Positions 32,176 through 37,922 of a stretch of DNA of 37,922 nt are shown here, piece after piece. The position numbers were made by a program, and so were the translations under genes. Below the pieces are notes generated by a model. It had not been told where the DNA came from. It did no database searches and saw only the letters and a program-made list of their open reading frames with translations. Within the stretch, counting starts at the first letter, position 1; every line of letters starts with the position of its first letter. The stretch covers positions 1 through 37,922 of the forward strand of contig JAERRN010000076.1 of assembly GCA_016735445.1 (NCBI GenBank). Reading direction: 5' to 3'. This DNA comes from Rickettsiales bacterium. GTDB taxonomy: Bacteria; Pseudomonadota; Alphaproteobacteria; Rickettsiales; Deianiraeaceae.

Positions 32176-34953
32176 ATGCTTCTATCTTTATGTAAAAAAG
32201 TATATAGAAAAGCATTTAGCGGAAGAAATGGCAAGGCAATTGCTAATTGTAGAAAAATAGTTAGCACTGTAAACAGCCTAGAGCCATACATATGCAAAAT
32301 GAGCGACGATGAGCTTAAAGACCAAACAAAAATACTAAAAAATAGACTACAACAAGGTGAGTTACTAGACGATATTTTACCAGATGCTTTTGCCGTTGTT
32401 AGGGAAACAGCAAAACGACTACTAAACATGAGACATTACGACGTACAGTTGATAGGTGGCATTTTACTACATAGAGGTTGCGTTGTGGAAATGAAAACCG
32501 GCGAAGGTAAAACTTTATCAGCAACTTTACCAATTTATTTAAACGCACTTACAACAAATGTTCACATAATAACTGTAAACGACTACTTAGCAAAGCGAGA
32601 TTACGACTGGATGGGTAGAATATTTGATTTTCTAGGTTTAAAAGTTTCTTATGTTATAAGTAAAAGCAACCTTGAAGAAAGAGCAAATGCCTACAGTGGG
32701 GACGTTGTGTATGTAACAAATTCAGAAATAGGATTTGATTACCTAAGGGACAATATGCAGATGGATCGATCAAAAATATTATTAGGTGAAAGCAGTTTTC
32801 AGTATGCAATTATTGATGAAATAGATTCTATTTTAATAGACGAAGCAAGAACTCCGCTGATAATTTCTGGACCAAACAAAACAAGCTCAGATTTATATTT
32901 AGCAATAGATAAAATTGCCAGAAAAATTAATGATGACACATTATTTATTATAGATGAAAAAAGAAACACCGTTCAGTTAACAGAAGAAGGGGAAGATTTT
33001 GTTGAAGCTAAATTAAAAGCTGCCGAGTTGATAAAACAAAACTCTAGCCTATACGACACGGACGCATGTGCCTTACTTAACCATGTTTTACAGTCTTTAA
33101 AAGCGCACCATTGTTTTAAAAAAGACAAAGACTATATTATTGTAAACGATAGCGTGATGCTAATAGACGAGTTTACTGGTAGAGTTGCAGAGGGCAGAAG
33201 GTACTCTGGCGGATTACATCAAGCATTAGAGGCAAAAGAAAAAGTTCAAATCGGTAGCGAAAACAAAACATTAGCATCCGTAACTTATCAAAATTTTTTC
33301 AGGATGTATAAAAAACTATCTGGCATGACAGGTACGGCAATGACGGAGGCAAATGAATTTTACAATATATATGAGTTAGAAGTATTTAGCGTTCCAACTT
33401 TTACTTCGATAGCACGAAAAGACCATCAAGATTTTGTTTTTAGAACAGAGAAAGAGAAGTTAAATTATATTTGCAACTTAGTAAAAAAAAGAAACAAAGA
33501 AGGTCAACCTATTTTAATAGGTACTGTAAGTATACAGAAATCAGAAATATACTCATCTCATTTGCTTGCAATTGGCGTTAAGCACAATGTATTAAATGCA
33601 AAATACCACGAAAAAGAAGCACAAATTATAGCAGAAGCGGGCAGAAAGAAGTCGGTAACAATAGCAACCAATATGGCAGGTAGGGGGACAGATATTTTAC
33701 TTGGCGGTAGTATAGATAGTAAAATTCTTTTTGCGATCGACGGTATAACAGACACAAAAGAGATCACCAATATCACTGAAAAAATAAGACAAGAGCATGA
33801 GGTGGAAAGGGCAGAAGTGGTTCGCTTGGGAGGTCTATTTGTAATTGGCTCAGAAAGGCACGAAAGTAGGAGGGTTGACAATCAGCTACAAGGTCGCGCA
33901 GGTAGATTAGGCGATCCAGGGATATCGCAATTTTTTCTTTGCCTGCAAGACGATTTGTTACGTGTATTTGGCGGTGACAGGTTGGACGCGGTTTTGCGTA
34001 GGTTAGGTTTAAAAGAAGGTGAACCAATGCAACATGCTATGCTCGACAATGTAATAGAGAGATCTCAAAAGAAACTTGAAAACTTCCATTACGAGATTCG
34101 TAAAAATATTGTTCGTTATGATGACATTATAAACGAGCAACGAAAACTAATCTATCAACAAAGAAACTTTTTTTTAAAAGAGAATAGTTCCGATATTGCA
34201 ATTAAAAAAGTAATTCATAATTTAAACAATTCATTAATCGGTGACTTAGTTAAAGAGCAGGGCTTCGTGTCTCATGATGTAATTATTAGCGAATTGCATT
34301 CTGTATACAAAAATGGATTCTTAAAAAATATTCCAAACCTACTGCTAAATTGTGACAATGAAATTACATTAGATAACTTACCTCAAACTGTAAAAATTGT
34401 AGATAAATTGATTTTTGACAGTTACAGACAAAAAGTTGCAAGTATTAGTGACGGTGTTAAAAAAGTAGAACAATTTGTATTATTAAATAGTTTGGACTCA
34501 TGTTGGCAAGAGCATCTAAACAAAGCTTCCCATATTAGGGAAGGGATACATTTAAGGACATACAGTAACAAAGATCCGTTTACAGAGTATAAAAAGGAAA
34601 TGTTTCTTGCGTTAGAAGAAACGTTCTATAATTTCGATTTCTGCGTTGTTCAGCATCTTATAAGTATAGAGGTTGACAGACGTAGTGAGCAAAACTATCT
34701 TCACGTAGCAGAAAACCAGTTACAAGATGGTAAAATTGAACAAACATATGGTAATATCGTTTCCTCAAAGTCAATTCCGTTAAAAAGTAATACAGATACT
34801 ACCGCATTAATTGGCAGCGGCAATTATCCTCATGTTATTAACCGTCAAAACATAACTAATAGATACATCGGTAAAAAAGTAGCTCGTCAAGGTCGTAATG
34901 AAAAATGCTCTTGTAACAGCGGTAAGAAATATAAAAATTGCCATGGTAAATAA
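32176..34953 (+). CDS. secA: Protein translocase motor SecA
   Basis: SecA is the ATPase that drives unfolded proteins through SecYEG. The 925-residue protein is full length. Walker A is MKTGEGKT (106-113), the Walker B and DEAD-type region DEIDSILIDEAR (214-225), and GMTGTAMTEANEF, GTVSIQKSE and NMAGRGTDI follow in order, with GSERHESRRVDNQLQGRAGRLGDPG, in parts GSERHESRR and QGRAGRLGDPG, near 555-585. The tail keeps the zinc-binding SEC-C motif with C911, C913, C922 and H923, which in E. coli binds SecB. The ATG start gives the usual first helix. A 14-bp AT hairpin begins at its stop codon. Confidence 0.98.
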   Translation: MLLSLCKKVYRKAFSGRNGKAIANCRKIVSTVNSLEPYICKMSDDELKDQTKILKNRLQQGELLDDILPDAFAVVRETAKRLLNMRHYDVQLIGGILLHRGCVVEMKTGEGKTLSATLPIYLNALTTNVHIITVNDYLAKRDYDWMGRIFDFLGLKVSYVISKSNLEERANAYSGDVVYVTNSEIGFDYLRDNMQMDRSKILLGESSFQYAIIDEIDSILIDEARTPLIISGPNKTSSDLYLAIDKIARKINDDTLFIIDEKRNTVQLTEEGEDFVEAKLKAAELIKQNSSLYDTDACALLNHVLQSLKAHHCFKKDKDYIIVNDSVMLIDEFTGRVAEGRRYSGGLHQALEAKEKVQIGSENKTLASVTYQNFFRMYKKLSGMTGTAMTEANEFYNIYELEVFSVPTFTSIARKDHQDFVFRTEKEKLNYICNLVKKRNKEGQPILIGTVSIQKSEIYSSHLLAIGVKHNVLNAKYHEKEAQIIAEAGRKKSVTIATNMAGRGTDILLGGSIDSKILFAIDGITDTKEITNITEKIRQEHEVERAEVVRLGGLFVIGSERHESRRVDNQLQGRAGRLGDPGISQFFLCLQDDLLRVFGGDRLDAVLRRLGLKEGEPMQHAMLDNVIERSQKKLENFHYEIRKNIVRYDDIINEQRKLIYQQRNFFLKENSSDIAIKKVIHNLNNSLIGDLVKEQGFVSHDVIISELHSVYKNGFLKNIPNLLLNCDNEITLDNLPQTVKIVDKLIFDSYRQKVASISDGVKKVEQFVLLNSLDSCWQEHLNKASHIREGIHLRTYSNKDPFTEYKKEMFLALEETFYNFDFCVVQHLISIEVDRRSEQNYLHVAENQLQDGKIEQTYGNIVSSKSIPLKSNTDTTALIGSGNYPHVINRQNITNRYIGKKVARQGRNEKCSCNSGKKYKNCHGK

Positions 34954-34983
34954 TTATATTTTTTGCAGTAAAAAATATAATTA
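34951..34983 (+). terminator. 14-bp perfect AT-only hairpin overlapping the secA stop codon
   Basis: TAATTATATTTTTT (34951-34964) pairs exactly with AAAAAATATAATTA (34970-34983) around GCAGT. Its first three bases are the secA TAA. It lacks GC pairs, so as a terminator it would be atypical; it may instead protect the mRNA 3' end. Confidence 0.5.
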
Positions 34984-35231
34984 AATATAAACTTTATAAG
35001 TTTTGTTTCTTATTTTTATATTTACATAAAAAGTTTACAATATTAGCGTTACTATTTATTAGTGTAATATATAATTGAAACGAGCAGAAACGAGCGTAAG
35101 AGCTAGCTAAATCAACAAGCTATATTATTTTACTAAGACAGCAAACAACTAGCTTATATGTAGCAAAAGAATAGCAAAAGAGTAAAAAACCCTTTACTTA
35201 CTTAAGGAAAGAAAGAGATGTAACTATATAA

Positions 35232-35606
35232 TTATTTCCAAGTTTTCTTTTTTCTTGCAGTTACTTGTATTTCAATACCAACACCTGACGCAATATTTAT
35301 CGAAGAGATAGCGTCAATTTCTGCAGAAGTGGCATTAAGTATTATAAGCATGCGATAATGCCTAACAATTCTCATTTTCTCCTTAGATTGACCATCAACA
35401 TGAGGGCTTCTATTTACAGGCATAGTAACAATTGAGTTTGGCAAAGGTATTGGACCAACAACCATAGCGCTAACTTTACGCAACGCAATAACTAAGTCCA
35501 TTGTCGCTTTGTCCAAAATAGAAGATGCAAAAGAAGATAGACGAATCTTTACATTTTGTGATTTTTGGTCAAAAGCTGAAGACACAGAAGAAGTTACACT
35601 ACTCAT
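35232..35606 (-). CDS. rpsJ: Small ribosomal subunit protein uS10
   Basis: S10 is part of the 30S head and also binds NusB in antitermination. The core is clear: NVKIRLSSFASSILDKATMDLV, in parts NVKIRLSSFA and ILDKATMDLV, GPIPLPN, NRSPHVDGQSKEKM and SGVGIEIQV. At 124 residues it exceeds the usual 103, with a Ser-rich leader of about 15 residues and a basic C-terminal tail ARKKKTWK. ATG 35606 is preferred over the TTG eight codons upstream. rpsJ normally leads the S10 operon before rplC; here it follows rpsI after 113 bases, and no other S10-operon gene is present. Confidence 0.95.
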   Translation of the reverse strand: MSSVTSSVSSAFDQKSQNVKIRLSSFASSILDKATMDLVIALRKVSAMVVGPIPLPNSIVTMPVNRSPHVDGQSKEKMRIVRHYRMLIILNATSAEIDAISSINIASGVGIEIQVTARKKKTWK

Positions 35607-35719
35607 ACTAACAAAGGGCAAAATTAACAATACAAAAAATTACTACAACAGGTTATAATAACATTCAAGTAAAAAAACCCAACAGCAACAGACAACGGTA
35701 AACAAATAACAATACAAAA

Positions 35720-36529
35720 CTACCGTTTCGAAAACTGCTCTCTCTTTCTTGCTCCTCGTAAACCTGTCTTTTTAGGCTCAACAATCCTTGAATCTCTACG
35801 CAATAATTTATCTTTCTTTAAAGCTGGTCTCATATGTGGTAACAAGGCAAGTAAACACTTAGATATACCCAAGCGAACAGCTTCAGATTGAGCGGAAATA
35901 CCGCCACCTTTTACCTTACAAACTACACAATAGTCAGACAAATCTTCATCTATTACCGTAAAAGGTCTTGTGATGTCGAGCAATGCTTTAGGAGAGTTAT
36001 TAAAATAGGATAAACAGTTCCTATTATTTACAGAAACAACAGATTTTTTATCCCCTGAAATAGCCCACACCCAAATACGCGCTATAGAGGCTTTTCTTTT
36101 GCCAACCATATGAGCGGCATCTTTAGGTATTTTAATTTTCTTATCCTCATCGCTTAAATCTACAATTGCATCTTTAAACTTTCGCTCTTGAACCTTTGAC
36201 GACATTAAACCACTTTTAAGAACAACCTTATTTGGTAATCTCTTTATTATCTTTTTTAAAGATACATATTTCCTTACAAAACCAGACTTTGACAACGATA
36301 TGGACTTTTCACCAGTAACCGTTTTTGCGGTATTATTGCTACTAGTCTGAATTACATCTGACTTAGTGTCGCTAGTTTTAATTTTTTTTGCCACTACAGG
36401 TACATCAGATTTAGAAGAATGCGAGACAGGGTTATCTCCTGAAGCGCTGGTAACCTTCTTTTTAACTGGTGTGGTAGATTTAACAGAAGCCCCTTTCACG
36501 GCTGTGCTTTCTTTTTCATTTTGAGCCAT
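35720..36529 (-). CDS. rpsI: Small ribosomal subunit protein uS9 with a long N-terminal extension
   Basis: S9 lies in the 30S head and its C-terminal tail touches P-site tRNA. Residues 141-269 form a standard S9 with MVGKRKASIARIW, VVCKVKGGGISAQSEAVRLG, in parts KVKGGGISAQSEAVRLG, and the tail LRGARKREQFSKR. Before it lie about 140 residues rich in Lys, Ser, Thr and Val (for example STTPVKKKVTSAS) that look disordered. S9 is usually about 130 residues, and alphaproteobacterial forms around 155. The start ATG lies 20 bases after rplM. A core start inside the protein, such as Met141, would give a normal-length S9, but the extension is open throughout. Confidence 0.95.
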   Translation of the reverse strand: MAQNEKESTAVKGASVKSTTPVKKKVTSASGDNPVSHSSKSDVPVVAKKIKTSDTKSDVIQTSSNNTAKTVTGEKSISLSKSGFVRKYVSLKKIIKRLPNKVVLKSGLMSSKVQERKFKDAIVDLSDEDKKIKIPKDAAHMVGKRKASIARIWVWAISGDKKSVVSVNNRNCLSYFNNSPKALLDITRPFTVIDEDLSDYCVVCKVKGGGISAQSEAVRLGISKCLLALLPHMRPALKKDKLLRRDSRIVEPKKTGLRGARKREQFSKR

Positions 36530-36549
36530 ACGAATAATACGAATAATGC

Positions 36550-37077
36550 TTATTGATCAGAACGATGTTTTTTATGCATGCTCGCAAAGTCAATTAATTG
36601 CGGTTTTTGAGCAGCATGAGTATGATTTGAACCAGCAAATAAATGCAAATTACGCATACGAGCGTATGACATAGCACCCGAGCTTAACATGCCCTTAACG
36701 GCCGATTTAAGAATTCTTTCAGGAAATTTTTCACTCCTGATAGTTTTTACATTTTTTGTTTTTAACCCACCAGGATAACCAGTGTGCCTGTAATACGTTT
36801 TAGTAATTTCTTTATTACCAGAAAGGTAAACTTTAGCAGCGTTAACAACAACTACATTATCTCCACAGTCGGTATGAGGTGTGTAATAAGGTTTGTTTTT
36901 ACCTCTTAAAAAATCTGCAATTACAACAGCTAATTTACCTAAAGTAAAACCATCAGCATCAATTAAAACCCATTTTTTATACTCCTCCTTCTTTTTATGA
37001 CTAACAAAAAGAGTCTTATTTCTAGACTTAGGTAAATTATCAGGGTTAAAATCTTCCTTCTTTTCCGACATTGACAT
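36550..37077 (-). CDS. rplM: Large ribosomal subunit protein uL13
   Basis: L13 is an early 50S assembly protein. The family core is present: KKWVLIDADGFTLGKLAVVIADFL, in parts KKWVLIDADG and TLGKLAVVIADFL, GKNKPYYTPHTDCGDNVVVVNA, in parts KPYYTPHTDCGD and VVVVNA, YYRHTGYPGGLK and AVKGMLSSGAM. At 175 residues it is longer than the usual 142-154 because of a charged leader and the tail. The start is at ATG 37077, with a second Met two codons later. It is 11 bases after rpsO and 20 before rpsI; rplM-rpsI is a near-universal pair. Confidence 0.97.
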   Translation of the reverse strand: MSMSEKKEDFNPDNLPKSRNKTLFVSHKKKEEYKKWVLIDADGFTLGKLAVVIADFLRGKNKPYYTPHTDCGDNVVVVNAAKVYLSGNKEITKTYYRHTGYPGGLKTKNVKTIRSEKFPERILKSAVKGMLSSGAMSYARMRNLHLFAGSNHTHAAQKPQLIDFASMHKKHRSDQ

Positions 37078-37088
37078 ATATAAACCAA

Positions 37089-37391
37089 TTAACGTAATTT
37101 AGTTGCTTTTTTCTGCGCAATATCACGAATACCAAAATCCGCAATAATCTTAGAGTATGTCTCTTTGGATTCAGCAAAAGCTCTTTGTAGCATTTTACGT
37201 CGCTTCTGTACAAGAACTAGTAAAGAACGCTTTGCTGGTACATCACCTTTATTTTTTTCAATATGTAAAGATAAATACCCTATACGCGCACAAAGCAATG
37301 CAACTTGCACAAAAACCGAACCAGAGTCCTTATCGTGTAAACGATACTTAGACATTAAACCTGATTTATTAGATAAATAATCTATCAACAT
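37089..37391 (-). CDS. rpsO: Small ribosomal subunit protein uS15
   Basis: S15 binds the 16S rRNA central domain and forms a bridge to 50S. The core shows HDKDSGSVFVQVALL, LSLHIEKNKGDVPAKRSLLVLV, in parts HIEKNKGDVPAKRSL, and KRRKMLQ. At 100 residues it is slightly longer than the usual 89. ATG 37391 is preferred over the TTG two codons upstream. It heads an operon with rplM, rpsI and perhaps rpsJ. In most bacteria rpsO precedes pnp, which is absent here. Confidence 0.95.
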   Translation of the reverse strand: MLIDYLSNKSGLMSKYRLHDKDSGSVFVQVALLCARIGYLSLHIEKNKGDVPAKRSLLVLVQKRRKMLQRAFAESKETYSKIIADFGIRDIAQKKATKLR

Positions 37392-37820
37392 TCCCAAAAA
37401 TAGTAGAAAACTAACAACAAAGTAACCAAAACAATCGCAAGGTTAGTAAAAAAACAACACCCAGACGAAGCCATACATTAATTCAATTGCACAGTAACCG
37501 TTTAAAAGTCAACATTTTTTTAAAAGATAACAATGGATGGTAATAAAATTGTGATTTCAAATAAAAAATTTAGCTAAAATTTAACACGGACAGCGTAGTA
37601 AATATACTATTTTTAACAGATTTTAATAGCAATAATTAGCTATTATCCAACAGCCTTGCGTGGTATAGAAAAATAAAAGGTTAGCTAAAAATATTAACTT
37701 CCTTTTTTCTTGTAGGCTATTGAGTGTTTTTTACCCACGCAAGGTTTTTACTTTTTTGTTGGCACACGTTATTGCATTGAAACAGTTGACAAATTACCGT
37801 ATTGCATCACCGATGCCAGA
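37392..37820. other. Intergenic region upstream of rpsO
   Basis: These 429 bases contain no supported gene. They must hold the promoter for the rpsO operon. A 10-bp GC-rich inverted repeat with a long loop lies at 37654-37744, listed separately. Confidence 0.4.
37654..37757 (+). repeat. GC-rich 10-bp inverted repeat followed by T-runs
   Basis: CCTTGCGTGG (37654-37663) is exactly complementary to 37735-37744, with a 71-base loop. On the plus strand the right arm is followed by TTTTTACTTTTTT. This could be a small structured RNA with a terminator, or a leader of the reading frame that begins at 37821. No known RNA family is recognised. Confidence 0.4.
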
Positions 37821-37922
37821 ATGTTTTTTCGTTCAGACTCTATTATATATGCACTTTCTTACTCTGGCGCTAAAGTTAAAATGCCAGCTTCTAATTTTGA
37901 AGGTAATAGATTTGCTATTTTT
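37821..37922 (+). CDS. Possible 5' end of a gene cut by the window edge
   Basis: An open frame runs from ATG 37821 to the window end, reading MFFRSDSIIYALSYSG and then PASNFEGNRFAIF. The same frame stays open upstream to about 37709 without another ATG. The amino-acid mix looks protein-like, but the family is not recognised and only 34 codons are visible. It may also be a remnant. Confidence 0.25.
   Translation, partial: MFFRSDSIIYALSYSGAKVKMPASNFEGNRFAIF

Noticed and set aside
1-37922. CRISPR array, insertion sequence, integrase, prophage genes or rRNA
   Set aside because: No regularly spaced repeats, no transposase or recombinase motifs and no rRNA signatures were seen on either strand.

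Overview
This 37.9 kb window is AT-rich DNA from an alphaproteobacterium, most likely an obligate intracellular one of the Rickettsiales or Holosporales type. The reasons are a circularly permuted (two-piece) ssrA gene, a PopZ-type polar organiser, long low-information intergenic stretches, scattered dcw and ribosomal operons, a lone MnhB-type antiporter subunit, a class II fructose bisphosphatase and visible gene decay. The exact lineage cannot be fixed from the sequence alone.

Layout. 1-440: promoter, permuted tmRNA gene and terminator. 630-706: tRNA(CAU). 1.0-4.2 kb, minus strand: a short mfd, dut and tRNA-Gln. 4.6-7.9 kb, plus strand: ftsW and murG (overlapping), then radC. 8.1-15.8 kb: uvrB (minus), an unknown exported protein (plus), dps (minus), uvrC (plus), birA (minus). 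16.2-20.9 kb, plus strand: a class A penicillin-binding protein, ddl and ftsQ. 21.2-23.2 kb: queE and an MnhB-like gene (minus), holC (plus). 23.5-24.2 kb: popZ (minus). 24.55-26.55 kb: a decayed region with a frameshifted membrane-protein pseudogene and a probable type I restriction-modification remnant. 26.6-29.7 kb, plus strand: a strongly divergent ffh, a GNAT acetyltransferase and glpX. 29.9-31.3 kb, minus strand: rpsG, rpsL and tRNA-Ala(UGC). 32.2-35.0 kb: secA. 35.2-37.4 kb, minus strand: rpsO, rplM, rpsI, rpsJ. The last 530 bases hold a GC-rich inverted repeat and perhaps the start of one more gene.

How the genes fit together. Three nucleotide-excision repair genes (mfd, uvrB, uvrC) lie within 15 kb, but this Mfd lacks the domain that recruits UvrA. 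ftsW, murG, the class A PBP, ddl and ftsQ show an active peptidoglycan and division machinery split from a larger dcw cluster. ffh and secA cover the two protein-export targeting routes. Ribosomal genes sit in two shortened operons that lack their usual partners.

Most notable observations: the tmRNA tag frame appears to run 35 codons; Ffh has lost the GTPase motifs G3, G4 and G5 while keeping G1, G2 and the SRP RNA-binding motif; Mfd lacks the UvrB-like module; ribosomal protein S12 carries Arg at the classic streptomycin-resistance position; S9 has a 140-residue disordered N-terminal extension; and several long perfect inverted repeats lie between genes.
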